Shown here: positions 34,401 through 43,732 of the stretch, piece after piece
Layout: each line of letters begins with the position of its first letter
Position numbering within the stretch: position 1 is the first letter of the stretch
Assembly: GCF_009720725.1 (NCBI RefSeq)
Contig: NZ_WNKT01000003.1
Location: forward strand, 1 to 64,000
DNA: 64,000 bases
Reading direction: 5' to 3'
Origin: Allochromatium palmeri
Lineage (GTDB): Bacteria > Pseudomonadota > Gammaproteobacteria > Chromatiales > Chromatiaceae
The notes under the pieces: model-generated
Databases searched by the model: none
Seen by the model: only the letters and a program-made list of their open reading frames with translations
What the model was told of the DNA's origin: nothing
Program-made: the position numbers and the translations under genes

Positions 34401-36948
34401 CGAACAGTGGCTTGAGTCCGATCCGCGTCTGTTTGGACGCGACCGGACGCTTGAGCTGGCGCTCGACCGGCCGTCCGCCCTCCTCCAGCACCCGCACCTG
34501 GATGTCAGCCTCCAGCAGCTTGGTGGTCGGCGGGATCTCGGGCAGATCCAGTAACACCTCGGCGTGCCCGGCGGCATCCGTGCGCCCGCTCGACAGCGGC
34601 GCGCCGAGCGGTTCGAGTTCCTCGCTCGCCAGACCGAAACGATAGCCGGGGAAGGCCGCCAGGGTCTCGGTCGGTTTCAACTGGATCTCGCCTTCCAGCG
34701 CTAGTCCGCCCGCCGGTGCGCCATAGAGGAAGCGCGCATCGAGCGTGAGCGACGGCGGATCGACCGGATCGATGGTCGGACTGGAGGAATCCAGCTCGAA
34801 GGTCAGCCGCTCGGGTAAAAAGTCCTCGACCAGAAACGCCAGCTCGGCCAGCGCCGGCCCCTTGGGATCGGCATAGACCGCCGCGCGCCAGGTACCGCGC
34901 GGCGCGGTCTTGGTGAGCTGGACATCGGCGGCATGACCGCCCTGCCCCTGATCCTGAGTGAGGGTGCGCAGATATTCCATGCCGTCCGGGCGCTTGACGA
35001 TCAGCGTGATCGGCAGATCCGTCACCGCCCGCGCGCGCGAGTCACGCACCAGCGCCGTGAGATGCACGGTCTCGCCCGGTCGATAGGCGCCGCGTTCGCT
35101 GACCAGATAGACATCGAGCGGCTTGGGCGGGGGCCGGCCCTCGACGCCCCGGTCGCTCAGATCGAAAGGCGATTGGGTCAGATCGAGAAAGGCATAGTCC
35201 CCGACCGACGACTCAGCCACCAGCAGCGCCGGGGCATTGCCGCCGGTGCCGCGCAGCAGGCCGGGATCGAAGCGGGCATGGCCTTCGTTATCCGTCACGG
35301 CGCGGCCCAGGATCTCGTTGTTGACCGCCACCAGCCGCAAGTCGACCCGTCCGAGTGGCTTGGCACTGGAGAGCGAGCGCACCAGGGCATGCAGTCCGTC
35401 GTTACCGGCCAGCGTGGTCAAACCCAGATCCGAGACCAGGAACCACTGAGTCGCCAGCGAGTCGCCATCATCAGGCGCATTGCGTGGGCGCACCGTCAGG
35501 ACATGGATGCCGGGTTTGAGTTCGGACACCAGGGCGCCAACCGGCACCGCCGTGGTCACCTCGCGGTTGAGTTCGGGCTTGACCTCGATGGTGCCTTTCC
35601 AGATCGACTCGCCGGTCTGCCCCTGGATGCGCTCCAGATTCCAGCGCCCGAGCTGTTGTTCCAGCAGACCTTCCTCCAGCACCTGGGTCAGGACGCGATC
35701 ACCGAGCCGATGAACTTCGGCCTCCAGCGTGTCGGTGTTCACCGAGACCACCGGAATCGCCGCCTCGCCGCCCTTGGGCAGCACATAGGCGCGTCCGAGG
35801 AAGCGAGCCATGGGCGCGCGGTCGCGGACATAGATGTCGAGTTCCGAGCCTTTGCTCAGCGTCTCGCCATCGTCGGCGGGCAGTCCGGGACGCACCAGCA
35901 CCTGATAACGCTCGCCGTGGCGCACGCCGTCGATACAGATCTGCTTGGACTCCGCCTCGATCGGCAGGTCGGTGCGGGCGACGACGCGCACGAAGTCGGT
36001 GAGATTGGGCCGGCGCAGATCGAGCGGGTCGCTGAACTGGATGCAGATGCGCGGACTGGCGGCGTCTGACTCGACCTCATGCCCCGTGACCCGGAAGCCA
36101 TGCTCGGCGATCTGCTGGTCGAGGATCTGGCGCAGATTGGCCGCATCGACCAGGGCGAGCGAAGCCCGATTGGCGCGGATCGCGCCGCGCCACTCGTTGC
36201 GCTGGGCCAGGGTGCGGGCGATGAGCGCCAGCGTGGCGGCCCGTTCGTCAGCCGATCGGACCTGTGGATAAGCATTGATGGCGGCGGCGGTCGCCTGCCG
36301 ACGATAACGCTGGCGCGCGTCCCAATCGCCACTCTGAGCGGCCGCGAGCGAGGATTCGGCCAGCGCCGTCCAGAGTTCTGAGTCGTCGGGCGCCAGACGC
36401 AGCGCCTGGGACTGGAGCGCGGCGGCCTGGGCGGGTTGGTTGGATTGCAGCGCCGTGCGCGCCTGGGCCGTCAGGGTTGCGAGCGTGGTCGTTGGCGGAG
36501 GTGCGCTCGCCAGCTTGGCCGACAGCCGGCGTGCTTCAGCCAGCTCGCGCGGCGGCAGAAAGCCGAGATCGGCCAGGCGCGCGGCGGATGAGGCCGGGCG
36601 TGGTGGCGTCCCGTCCGTACCCGCGACCTGACCGGTCCGCTCGACCACATATCCGGAGACCGCTCCCGCAAAGGGACGCGCGTCCTCGTGGCTCTCCTTG
36701 AGGAAACACCATTCGGCCTTGGTGTTGTAGGTGAAGGCCCGGCAGCGGCTGTCGTTCAGACAGGCGGTCTGGCAGTCGTCCAGGGTCACGGATTTCAGGG
36801 TCGCATAATCCCGACCGAAATAATCCACGCCGGGCGAGAGCTCGATGGCGCGTTCGGCGGCCGGCGTCGTGGCAAGCGGCCAGATGAGGGTCAGGCAGAG
36901 CAGGAACGCAAAACGCGCGAAGGCGGAGACAGGCACGGGAGCGGACAT
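31420..36948 (-). CDS. yfhM: Bacterial alpha-2-macroglobulin with N-terminal PAN domain
   Basis: The protein has 1842 residues from the ATG at 36948 (MSAPVPVSAFARFAFLLCL), which gives a signal peptide; an upstream in-frame extension of 51 residues is unlikely. A PAN/Apple-type domain (about 40-105) has cysteines in DDCQTACLNDSRCRAF and EWCFLKE. Helical repeats follow (about 120-300), then the macroglobulin MG domains. The C-terminal complement-like domain keeps the thioester C-A-E-Q (in PYGCAEQLTSR near 1395). It is a periplasmic protease trap thought to act with PBP1C when the envelope is damaged. No lipobox cysteine is seen. The toxin-antitoxin pair and pbpC follow. Confidence 0.92.
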   Translation of the reverse strand: MSAPVPVSAFARFAFLLCLTLIWPLATTPAAERAIELSPGVDYFGRDYATLKSVTLDDCQTACLNDSRCRAFTYNTKAEWCFLKESHEDARPFAGAVSGYVVERTGQVAGTDGTPPRPASSAARLADLGFLPPRELAEARRLSAKLASAPPPTTTLATLTAQARTALQSNQPAQAAALQSQALRLAPDDSELWTALAESSLAAAQSGDWDARQRYRRQATAAAINAYPQVRSADERAATLALIARTLAQRNEWRGAIRANRASLALVDAANLRQILDQQIAEHGFRVTGHEVESDAASPRICIQFSDPLDLRRPNLTDFVRVVARTDLPIEAESKQICIDGVRHGERYQVLVRPGLPADDGETLSKGSELDIYVRDRAPMARFLGRAYVLPKGGEAAIPVVSVNTDTLEAEVHRLGDRVLTQVLEEGLLEQQLGRWNLERIQGQTGESIWKGTIEVKPELNREVTTAVPVGALVSELKPGIHVLTVRPRNAPDDGDSLATQWFLVSDLGLTTLAGNDGLHALVRSLSSAKPLGRVDLRLVAVNNEILGRAVTDNEGHARFDPGLLRGTGGNAPALLVAESSVGDYAFLDLTQSPFDLSDRGVEGRPPPKPLDVYLVSERGAYRPGETVHLTALVRDSRARAVTDLPITLIVKRPDGMEYLRTLTQDQGQGGHAADVQLTKTAPRGTWRAAVYADPKGPALAELAFLVEDFLPERLTFELDSSSPTIDPVDPPSLTLDARFLYGAPAGGLALEGEIQLKPTETLAAFPGYRFGLASEELEPLGAPLSSGRTDAAGHAEVLLDLPEIPPTTKLLEADIQVRVLEEGGRPVERQLKRPVASKQTRIGLKPLFEGSVEEGGNARFEAIAIDPDGRRQSLSGVRWTLARLKTSFQWYASDGHWNYEPITTTERVADGSLDLDALDAGRIEAAVDWGRYRLTLSTPDGAVLPVDLEFEAGWYVHPKTQDTPDLLKVSLDKPSYRVGETARVRLEPRFAGLALLMVIDDRLITMKAIKVPENGATVELPVTADWGPGAYVTAALYRPMDLEARRMPGRALGLTWAGVDPGARKLALALPETPQLSGTVRPRQTIEIPVQVEGAKAGQAVYVTVSAVDLGILNLTRYQPPAPDDWYFAQRRLGMEIRDLYGRLIDRMQGVPGVVRTGGDGLSLNIEGPPPTEELLAYYSGIIKLDARGRASVSVELPDFNGTVRVMAMAWSAEGVGHAVRDLVVRDPIVVTPTLPRFLAPGDRSRLLLGLDAVEGPGGEIGLSVVAEGDQIQVAPESARSSLTLAEGERARTSVALQAESVGDARLNIDLLTPDGQTLRKTLRVPVRSNAPRTSRTEVVTLQPGAELSLDAGRLADRVPGTGSLLVSIGGAGRLDVAGLLMALDRYPYGCAEQLTSRALPLLYLNAVAERAGLAGEGGASERVRTAIVEILAKQDSSGSFGLWGNDGGGDTWLDAYVTDFLTRAREKGYAVPDAPFQMALDNLRNTLSYAPDFSSGGEDIAYALYVLARNGRAAIGDLRYYADTKLDAFATPLAVSQLAAALAIQGDRPRADGLFRNALGMLARSHDNQRWRSDYGSVLRDGAGLLTLAAESESSAVNLQSLAQRLQALWVGESYTSTQEQAWLLLAANALMQSSEQPSLSIDGAAQAGVFHRRVDDTQLAARPLSIINRGATPVEALVTVSGVPRVPEPAGGQGYRIERAYYDLEGRRVQLAEVEQGERLIAVLTVNASEPRQARLILNDPLPAGLEIDNPNLIRAGDISGIPWLGLENEAKHTEFRADRFIAAIDRDADDSAQFQLAYRLRAVSPGVFAHPAATVEDMYRPSLRAWTETGMVAVSEQR

Positions 36949-37273
36949 GGCGGCGACCCCATCGATGGTGGACCGGAGGAGCTGGATCGACTCGCAGTCT
37001 AACGCCAGGTGCCAGACGTGGAGAAGCTCAGTGTATCTTTCTGCTCGAAGTCCCAGAGCGCCACGGTTTCCAGCCATACTGCGCCTGGCTTCAGCGAACA
37101 CTTTTCGTCAAAAGCCAGGCATCCGCCCTCGATGAGTTCGCGTTCAACGCTTAACACGCAGTTTCACTAAGGTTACTATCGGCAGGCTTGACCGATTCGG
37201 TGGTCTCGCTCGCAGTTTCACACAGGCTATCGGTTCATCAACCACAGCAACCCAAACATCAGGAGGGTTCGTC
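36949..37273. other. Divergent intergenic region (325 bp)
   Basis: This is the control region between yfhM (leftward) and the membrane-protein gene at 37274 (rightward). It contains one convincing rightward promoter (listed separately) and a strong ribosome site aggaggg at 37260-37266. I see no gene, no hairpin of note and no clear promoter for yfhM. Confidence 0.6.
37151..37179 (+). promoter_or_regulatory. Sigma-70 type promoter for the 37274 gene
   Basis: The -35 hexamer TTAACA (37151-37156) matches consensus at five of six bases. The -10 TACTAT (37174-37179) matches four of six, with an ideal 17-base spacer. Transcription would begin near 37186 and give a leader of about 88 bases. Confidence 0.5.
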
Positions 37274-37870
37274 GTGACAAAATCCGCAAAATCTCAAGGC
37301 TCGTTGATGCTTGCCCTGTTCCCGCTCATCATCCTCTATGCCGGCACCGTCGCGCTCTTCGCGCTCACCCGCGAAAACACCAGCGACATCGCGACCTATT
37401 GGGGCTACTTCGTCCCGGTGGTCGGACTCATCTCGCTGGTCACTGCCTGGGGCAACGCTTACGCGCGTGGTGACTCGCGTCTGTTCTATCTCATCAAGCA
37501 GATCATCATCTGGGGCGCCTTCATCTGGGTGCTGACCATCCTCCAGAAGATGGGCATCGACTCAGCCATCGGCGGTCAGAAAGCCGCCGTCACCCTGATC
37601 ATGATGACCGCCCTGGTCGCGCTGCTGGTCGGCCTCTATCTGGACACCAAGATGGTGTTCTATGGCGCCTTCCTCGGCTTCTGCGGCTATCTGCTGGCCG
37701 ATCCGGGCCATTCGGCCATCCTGGTCAAACTCGGCGAGCCCTTCAAGGTCGTCGATCCGGCCAACAAGCCTTTGACCATGGTCATCGCGCTGGCGATCGT
37801 CGCCTTCCTCGTTGCGGCCTTCCTGATGCTGAGCACCCGCGGCTCGGTCGCCGCCAAGCGCTCTTCCTGA
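37274..37870 (+). CDS. Unknown five-helix inner-membrane protein
   Basis: The 198-residue hydrophobic protein starts with GTG at 37274, behind a strong AGGAGGG site seven bases away. Predicted membrane helices lie at about 13-31, 43-60, 76-92, 106-123 and 170-188; shorter hydrophobic runs (MVFYGAFLGFCGYLLA) may form another. It has a basic C-terminus (RGSVAAKRSS). There is no signal for transport, catalysis or sensing that I recognise. It seems to be transcribed alone. A short hairpin, agacaca-ggga-tgtgtct (37928-37945), follows the stop. Confidence 0.75.
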   Translation: MTKSAKSQGSLMLALFPLIILYAGTVALFALTRENTSDIATYWGYFVPVVGLISLVTAWGNAYARGDSRLFYLIKQIIIWGAFIWVLTILQKMGIDSAIGGQKAAVTLIMMTALVALLVGLYLDTKMVFYGAFLGFCGYLLADPGHSAILVKLGEPFKVVDPANKPLTMVIALAIVAFLVAAFLMLSTRGSVAAKRSS

Positions 37871-37927
37871 AGCGCGATCGGGCACGCCGGGCGATATTCG
37901 GGTTCGGATTCGCCTGACGGAATGCCC

Positions 37928-37945
37928 AGACACAGGGATGTGTCT
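37928..37945 (+). terminator. Short hairpin after the 37274 gene
   Basis: A perfect 7-bp stem (agacaca and tgtgtct) with a GGGA tetraloop lies 58 bases after the stop codon, followed only by ttccc. It is a weak candidate terminator. Confidence 0.35.
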
Positions 37946-38089
37946 TCCCAAACCGGCTCAAGCCAGTCGCCTCAGCGCCAGATCCACGCTCAGATGCAGT
38001 AACGATGGCTCCGGCGTGGCCCTTGACTCGTAATAACATTTAGGATTTGCTTTTCGGAAATCCAATCAAGTCGATTCAATGAGTCAGCT

Positions 38090-40789
38090 ATGGCAGAGCC
38101 TCCGGGGATCTCATCTGATCTTCCCAACCTCGATCAGTGCGCGGCTGAGTCCATCCATCTCGCGGGCGCGATTCAGCCGCACGGCGTCTTGCTCGCCATG
38201 CATGAACCGCATTGGCGCATCGTCCAGGCGACATCCAACTGTGCCGAGCAGCTCGGAATCGCGCTGGAGTCGCTGCTGGAACGCACGCTGGACAGCGCGC
38301 TCGGCGCGGAGCTGCTGACAGCAGCTCAAGCCGGATTGGCGACTTACCGCGAGCAGCCCAGCACCCCCGTTTCGTTCGCCTGGCGCTCGTCGCCGGATGG
38401 CCGCGCCTTCACCGGTTATGTGCACGAATCCGACACACTGGTGATCCTGGAGCTGGAGCCGGCGCCCCGTGCTGTCCCCGACGACATACTCGCCCGGGCT
38501 GTGCGCGGACTCGTCGGGGTCCGCGCCCAAAGCGATCTGCAGGTGAAACTGCAACGTGCGGCGACATTGCTGCGGGAACTCACCGGCTACGATCGGGTGA
38601 TGTTATACCGCCTGGATCCAGTGGACTGGCACGGCGAGGTCGTCGCCGAGGCCCGTGAGCCTGACCTGGAGCCTTACCTGGGACTGCACTATCCGGCGTC
38701 GGATATTCCAGTTCAGGCACGGCGGCTCTATCAGATCAACCGTACCCGTGCGATCGTCGATATCGACTATGCACCCGTACCGATCGAGCCCGAGCCGAAT
38801 CCCGTCACGGGCAAGCCACTCGACCTCTCACGCAGTCTGCTGCGCAGCGTCTCTCCGGTGCATGTGGAATACCTCCGGAACATGGGAGTACGCGCCACCC
38901 TGACTCTGTCCCTGTTTCACGATGACCGGTTGTGGGGATTGATCGCGTGCCACCACGGCTCTCCCTATCAGGTCTCGGAAGAGATCCGCCGGGTGATGGA
39001 CTGGATGGCGCAGGATCTGGAAACACAGATCCAGATTATCGAAGAGCGACGCAGTCGCTCCTATGAGCATCAATTGAAAACCTGCCGTGAACGATTGATT
39101 GCGGCGATGCGTCAGGGGGTGCGGCTTCCGACCTTGCTGACAGGTCAATATCAATCTGACCTGCTCGGCGCGGTCGGGGCCGAGGGTGTGGCCCTGATTA
39201 GCGGTTCTCAGGTGTATACGGCCGGCGCGACGCCCGAGGCTGCACGGATCTCCAGCCTGGTTGCCGACCTCCACCGGCACGACGATGACGACAGCTCGCT
39301 GCTGTTCGCCACCGACTGTCTGAGTGACCATCTCCCCGAGACGCTCGACCTTGGGGAGACGGCGGCCGGACTGATGTTCCTGCGCTTGGCGTCCACGCCG
39401 GATCTCGCGCTGCTGTGGTTTCGGGCCGAGCAGGTGCGCCATGTAATCTGGGCCGGCAACCCGGATAAGGCGGTCAACATCGGACCCGATGGTCGCATCG
39501 GTCCGCGCCAGTCATTCGCTGCCTGGCAGCAGATGGTGCGGTTGCGCAGTTGGCGCTGGACACCGGAGGAACGGGTCTCTGCAACCAGGCTGGGCGCCAT
39601 CATGGATATCGAACTGCGCCATCAGGCCGAGGCGGCCTCCCAGGCTAAATCGCTCTTTCTCGCCAACATGAGCCATGAGATCCGCACCCCCCTCAATGCC
39701 GTGCTTGGCATGGCGCATCTCATGCGCCAGCAAGCCCTTCTCCCCACTCAAGCCGAGCGGCTGGACAAGATCGAGGTCGCGGGACGCCATCTGCTCGATC
39801 TCATCAACGCCATTCTGGATCTCTCCAAGATCGAGGATGGCAAAATGGCCCTGGAGGAATCAGCCCTGCGCGTCGAGGCGATCATGCGCAATCTCGTGGC
39901 CATGCTCTCCGATCGGGTAACGCAGAAGGGCTTGAAGCTCTGCGTCCAGCTCAAGGCCTGGCCATCGGATCTGCTCGGTGATGCCGCGCGTCTCCAGCAG
40001 GCGCTGCTGAACTATGCGGGCAATGCCATCAAGTTCACGGAGACGGGTTCTATCACCCTGCGTGCCTTCCCCGAAGCGGATCTGGGGGACAGCGTGCTGG
40101 GACGCTTCGAGGTCGAAGACACCGGCATCGGGATCGCCGCCGAGCATCTGCCCCGTCTGTTCACCGAGTTCGAGCAGGCGGACAACTCGATCACCCGTCA
40201 GTACGGCGGCACCGGACTCGGGTTGGCGCTGACCAAACAACTCGCTCAGTTGATGGGCGGTGAGGTCGGGGTCAAGAGTACCCTGGGTGTCGGCAGTACC
40301 TTCTGGTTCACTGTGCGCTTGCGGCGGGGGACTGCAACCACCACCGGGACCGTCCCCGTCCCTGCCCCGGCGTCCCTGGATCGAACCACGCTGATCCGGA
40401 TTTGTACAGGACGTCGTCTCCTGCTCGTCGAGGATGAACCGATCAACCGCGAGATCACCCTGGAACTCATCGCCGACCTGGGACTCTGCATCGACACCGC
40501 CGAGAACGGGGCCGAGGCACTGGAGGGCGTGCAACGACACCGCTATGACCTCATCCTGATGGACATGCAGATGCCCGTCATGGATGGACTGGAGGCCACG
40601 CGTCGGATTCGCCAACTGCCGACGGTCCCCCAACCCCCCATCGTCGCCATGACCGCCAACGCTTTTGCTGAAAACCAGGCCCAGTGTCTGGAGGCGGGCA
40701 TGAACGATTTTCTCACCAAGCCGGTCGAGCCGGAACGGCTTCTGGCCGTCATTCAGCACTGGCTGTCACGGCCGGAGCCGGTTTCCTGA
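38090..40789 (+). CDS. bphP: Bacteriophytochrome hybrid histidine kinase (PAS-GAF-PHY-HK-REC)
   Basis: The 899-residue red/far-red photoreceptor has a PAS domain with the biliverdin-attachment cysteine at residue 17 ([14 protein letters not shown]). The GAF domain contains the signature [14 protein letters not shown] and the chromophore-contact [11 protein letters not shown]. In the PHY domain the tongue is visible as PRQSF and WRW. A histidine kinase ([12 protein letters not shown], His near 529; G-box GGTGLGLAL) follows. A C-terminal receiver has its phospho-Asp near 824 ([13 protein letters not shown]). The hybrid layout implies an intramolecular or multistep phosphorelay. No cognate heme oxygenase is in the window. 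A short acyl-thioesterase gene follows after one base. Confidence 0.93.
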   Translation: MAEPPGISSDLPNLDQCAAESIHLAGAIQPHGVLLAMHEPHWRIVQATSNCAEQLGIALESLLERTLDSALGAELLTAAQAGLATYREQPSTPVSFAWRSSPDGRAFTGYVHESDTLVILELEPAPRAVPDDILARAVRGLVGVRAQSDLQVKLQRAATLLRELTGYDRVMLYRLDPVDWHGEVVAEAREPDLEPYLGLHYPASDIPVQARRLYQINRTRAIVDIDYAPVPIEPEPNPVTGKPLDLSRSLLRSVSPVHVEYLRNMGVRATLTLSLFHDDRLWGLIACHHGSPYQVSEEIRRVMDWMAQDLETQIQIIEERRSRSYEHQLKTCRERLIAAMRQGVRLPTLLTGQYQSDLLGAVGAEGVALISGSQVYTAGATPEAARISSLVADLHRHDDDDSSLLFATDCLSDHLPETLDLGETAAGLMFLRLASTPDLALLWFRAEQVRHVIWAGNPDKAVNIGPDGRIGPRQSFAAWQQMVRLRSWRWTPEERVSATRLGAIMDIELRHQAEAASQAKSLFLANMSHEIRTPLNAVLGMAHLMRQQALLPTQAERLDKIEVAGRHLLDLINAILDLSKIEDGKMALEESALRVEAIMRNLVAMLSDRVTQKGLKLCVQLKAWPSDLLGDAARLQQALLNYAGNAIKFTETGSITLRAFPEADLGDSVLGRFEVEDTGIGIAAEHLPRLFTEFEQADNSITRQYGGTGLGLALTKQLAQLMGGEVGVKSTLGVGSTFWFTVRLRRGTATTTGTVPVPAPASLDRTTLIRICTGRRLLLVEDEPINREITLELIADLGLCIDTAENGAEALEGVQRHRYDLILMDMQMPVMDGLEATRRIRQLPTVPQPPIVAMTANAFAENQAQCLEAGMNDFLTKPVEPERLLAVIQHWLSRPEPVS

Positions 40790-40790
40790 T

Positions 40791-41243
40791 GTGAGCGAGC
40801 GTTTCTTGCCGACGAGTCCCTTCCAATACGCGCTCCGCATCCGGTTGCATGACACAGATTCAGCCGGGCGGCTGTTCTTCGCCCATCTGTTCCGGCACGC
40901 GCAGGACGCGCTCGAAGCCTTCATGGAACACATCGGCTATCCGATCGATGCCATGCTTCGCGACGGCGATATCCTGCTGCCCCTGACCCATGCCGAGGCC
41001 GATTACCGGCGTCCGATGCGGCATGGTGACCGGATTCGGGTCGAGGTCCGGGTCGAGGATCTGCGCCGGCGCTCGTTTGCGATCGGCTATCGCTTTCTGA
41101 ACGAAGCCGGCGAAGAGATGGCGACGGCCAAAACCATTCACGTCCTGGTCATCGACGAGACCCAGGTCGGCGAGTCGCTGCCCGAGGCACTGCGCGCCGG
41201 GCTGGCAAACCATGTCATGGCCCACACCCAGCCGCCGGAATGA
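40791..41243 (+). CDS. Hotdog-fold acyl-CoA thioesterase (4-hydroxybenzoyl-CoA/YbgC-like)
   Basis: The 150-residue protein starts with GTG one base after the phytochrome stop. The motif LHDTDSAGRLFFAHLFRHA has the catalytic Asp and the tyrosine-position hydrophobic pattern of the 4-hydroxybenzoyl-CoA thioesterase family. The rest (DYRRPMRHGDRIRVEV) follows the hotdog fold. It hydrolyses an acyl- or aroyl-CoA in the cytoplasm. The substrate is not decided by sequence; 1,4-dihydroxy-2-naphthoyl-CoA is one option. Coupling to the photoreceptor gene suggests a shared transcript. Confidence 0.82.
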   Translation: MSERFLPTSPFQYALRIRLHDTDSAGRLFFAHLFRHAQDALEAFMEHIGYPIDAMLRDGDILLPLTHAEADYRRPMRHGDRIRVEVRVEDLRRRSFAIGYRFLNEAGEEMATAKTIHVLVIDETQVGESLPEALRAGLANHVMAHTQPPE

Positions 41244-41258
41244 CGCGCCGGACAGCCG

Positions 41259-41633
41259 TCAGACCAGGGATGGCTCGGCGGTAGGCAGCGGAATCTTCCG
41301 CCCCTGCTCGTCGAGCCGCACGAAGGTGATGCAGGTCGAGAAGATCGGCACCTCGCGCCCGGTCTCCAGGTCGTCGGCGTAGACGCTCACGCCATAGGTC
41401 AGCGAGGTGCGCCCCCGACAGCTCTCGGCGGCCCCGAAGCGCAGCACGGTGCCTAGCTCGACGCCGCGATGGAATTCGACGCGGTCCATGCCGATGGTGA
41501 CGAAGCGACAGCCCGGATTGTCGCGGCTGGCGGCGATCCAGGCAATCTCGTCGATCCATTTGAGCAGACAGCCGCCGAACAGATGACCATAGTGGTTGAG
41601 ATGCTCGGGACGGACGACGGTGTAACTCTCCAT
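41259..41633 (-). CDS. Hotdog-fold acyl-CoA hydrolase (YciA/BACH type)
   Basis: The 124-residue protein starts from the ATG at 41633, which has GGAG five bases upstream (an ATG 15 bases earlier lacks one). The family motif HYGHLFGGCLLKWIDEIA places the catalytic acid in the central helix, and FHRGVELGTVLRF is typical of the acyl-CoA thioester hydrolase group. It is convergent with the other thioesterase, 15 bases apart, so two distinct hotdog enzymes face each other. The substrate is unknown, probably a medium- or long-chain acyl-CoA. Confidence 0.82.
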   Translation of the reverse strand: MESYTVVRPEHLNHYGHLFGGCLLKWIDEIAWIAASRDNPGCRFVTIGMDRVEFHRGVELGTVLRFGAAESCRGRTSLTYGVSVYADDLETGREVPIFSTCITFVRLDEQGRKIPLPTAEPSLV

Positions 41634-41767
41634 GATGGCTCCAGGCATTGTTGAGTTTTTCTTTTGGATAACGGTCTTCTTTAGCGGCTCGGCTTAGGCT
41701 AGCATCCGGCCCTCGGAAACGCGGTTTCAACGTCCGCGCCAGACGCGGCCTGCACGAGAAGCGATTG

Positions 41768-43732
41768 ATGTTCACCAACCTCCGTCTCTGGGTCAACTAC
41801 ATGATCGGTGCCGGGACCGCGATCCTGCTCGCCGTCTCGGTGTTGTCCTTCTTCAATCTGCGCGCCATGGACAGTCTGGCCCTGGAGGCGGAGCGCACCG
41901 AGCTGCGCCAGTATGCCGAGCGCATCCGACTCGACGTCGAGGCCGAGACCCGGCTCGCCGAAGCCCTGAGCGCCCTGGTCGCCAACATCCCGGAGGTCCA
42001 GCAGCGTTTCGCCGCCGGCGATCGCGCCTGGCTGAGCGAGCAGCTCCTCGCGCCCTACGAGGTTCTGAGCAAGCACTATGGCGCGGTTCAGTTTCAGTTC
42101 CACACCCCGCCAGCGACCTCCTTCCTGCGTCTGCATAAGATTGAGAAATACGGCGACGATCTTTCCAGCTTCCGTCATTCGGTCGTCGACACCAACACCC
42201 GCCGCACGCCCCATCGCGGTCTGGAGTCCGGCGTGGCCGGTCTGGGCGCACGTGGCATGGTTCCTGTCTTCGATCAGGGGCGTCATCTCGGTTCGGTCGA
42301 ATTCGGCATGTCGTTCGGTCCCTCTTTCTTCGAGGGCTTTAAGGCGCGTCACGGAGTCGAGGCGGCACTTTATCTAACCAGCAACGGCCAGATCGAAACC
42401 TTCGCCAGCACAGCCGGCGAGCGCCCGCTACTTGATGAAGCCACCATCGCGGCGGCGGCCGCCGGCACACCCCAATATGCTCAAATGATGATCGGCGGCG
42501 TTCACATGGCCGTCTATGCCGAGCCGATCCAGGACTATGCCGGCCAACCGCTCGGGGTGATCGAGGTCGCCAAGGATCGTCAGGTCTACAGCCAGATCCG
42601 GGCACGGGCGATCGGGCAAACCTGGATGCTCGGCGCCCTGGTGCTGGCGATCGGTCTGGCGCTCGCCCTGGTCTCGGCGCGCGTGCTGGCCCGACGCATC
42701 GAGCGCCTCACCCAGGGCGTCGACCGCGTGGCCGCCGGTAATCTGGCGCGCGAAGTCGCCCTGGGCGGACGCGACGAGCTGGCCGAGCTGGCGGGCGCGA
42801 CCGACCGGATGCGCCAACATCTGCGCGATCTGGTCGCTGAGGTTGAGCGCAACGCCATCTCGGTCTACGAGGCCGCACGCCAGATCGCGCAAGCCGTCGA
42901 CGGTCAGGCGGCCACCTCCAGTGAGATGTCCAGCTCGGTGGCCGAGATCACCTCGACCATGGAGGAACTGTCCTCGTCCTCGGCGCAGATCGCCGAATAT
43001 TCAGGCTCGGTGGTCGAGATCGCGCGCCGCACCTATGACGGCAGCCTCCAGGGCGAGGACGCGATGCGCCAACTGGTCGACAAGATGGAAGAGATCCGTC
43101 ACGACAATCAGGTCTCGCTCAAGGAGATCGTCGATCTGGGCGGCAAGTCCAAGGAAATCACGCGCATCATGGAGATCATCGACACCGTGGCCGACCAGAC
43201 CAAGCTGATCGCCTTCAACGCTGCGCTCGAAGCCTCATCGGCCGGCGAGGCCGGCAAGCGCTTCGGCGTGGTCGCCGCCGAGATCCGCCGGCTGGCCGAC
43301 TCGGTCAGCGAGTCGACCGCTGAGATCGCGCATAAGATCGGCGAGATCCAGGAGACCATCAGCCGGTTGGTCATCACGTCCGAAAAAGGCTCGGTCGGCA
43401 TCGAACAGGGCCTGGACGCCTCGGCGCATACCGCTGACTTTCTGCATGAACTGGTACAGACCGCAAGCGAGACGACCAGCTCGGCCCAGCAGATCAGCCT
43501 CTCGACCCAGCAGCAGCGCACCGCCAGCAATCAGGTGGTGGTGGCGCTCAAGGAAATCGTGACCGCCAGCTCCGACACCGCCGAATCGGTGCGCCGCATC
43601 TCGCAGGTGGCCCAGAGCATGACCCAGCTCTCGGCCACGCTCAAGAGTCAGGTCGACCGCTTCGTGCTCGATGAACGGCCTGCCGAACCGGATCAGCCCA
43701 CGGACGACACACCGGCGCGGAGCCATGCATGA
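41768..43732 (+). CDS. Methyl-accepting chemotaxis protein with large periplasmic Cache-type sensor
   Basis: The 654-residue receptor begins MFTNLRLWVNYMIGAG. The first helix (about 10-31) and the second (about 280-302) enclose a 250-residue periplasmic sensor. It contains FHTPPATSFLRLHKIEKYG and EFGMSFGPSFFEGF, resembling the dCache_3 family. HAMP (about 303-360) and the signalling domain follow, the latter with the hairpin tip AFNAALEASSAGEAGKRFGV and VAAEIRRLAD. There is no C-terminal pentapeptide for CheR tethering. It overlaps cheB (ATGA) and heads a chemosensory operon, so it is the likely input of the Wsp-like system. Confidence 0.92.
   Translation: MFTNLRLWVNYMIGAGTAILLAVSVLSFFNLRAMDSLALEAERTELRQYAERIRLDVEAETRLAEALSALVANIPEVQQRFAAGDRAWLSEQLLAPYEVLSKHYGAVQFQFHTPPATSFLRLHKIEKYGDDLSSFRHSVVDTNTRRTPHRGLESGVAGLGARGMVPVFDQGRHLGSVEFGMSFGPSFFEGFKARHGVEAALYLTSNGQIETFASTAGERPLLDEATIAAAAAGTPQYAQMMIGGVHMAVYAEPIQDYAGQPLGVIEVAKDRQVYSQIRARAIGQTWMLGALVLAIGLALALVSARVLARRIERLTQGVDRVAAGNLAREVALGGRDELAELAGATDRMRQHLRDLVAEVERNAISVYEAARQIAQAVDGQAATSSEMSSSVAEITSTMEELSSSSAQIAEYSGSVVEIARRTYDGSLQGEDAMRQLVDKMEEIRHDNQVSLKEIVDLGGKSKEITRIMEIIDTVADQTKLIAFNAALEASSAGEAGKRFGVVAAEIRRLADSVSESTAEIAHKIGEIQETISRLVITSEKGSVGIEQGLDASAHTADFLHELVQTASETTSSAQQISLSTQQQRTASNQVVVALKEIVTASSDTAESVRRISQVAQSMTQLSATLKSQVDRFVLDERPAEPDQPTDDTPARSHA

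Noticed and set aside
38023-38060. TTGACT element upstream of the bacteriophytochrome as a promoter
   Set aside because: No acceptable -10 sequence at 16-18 bases spacing.
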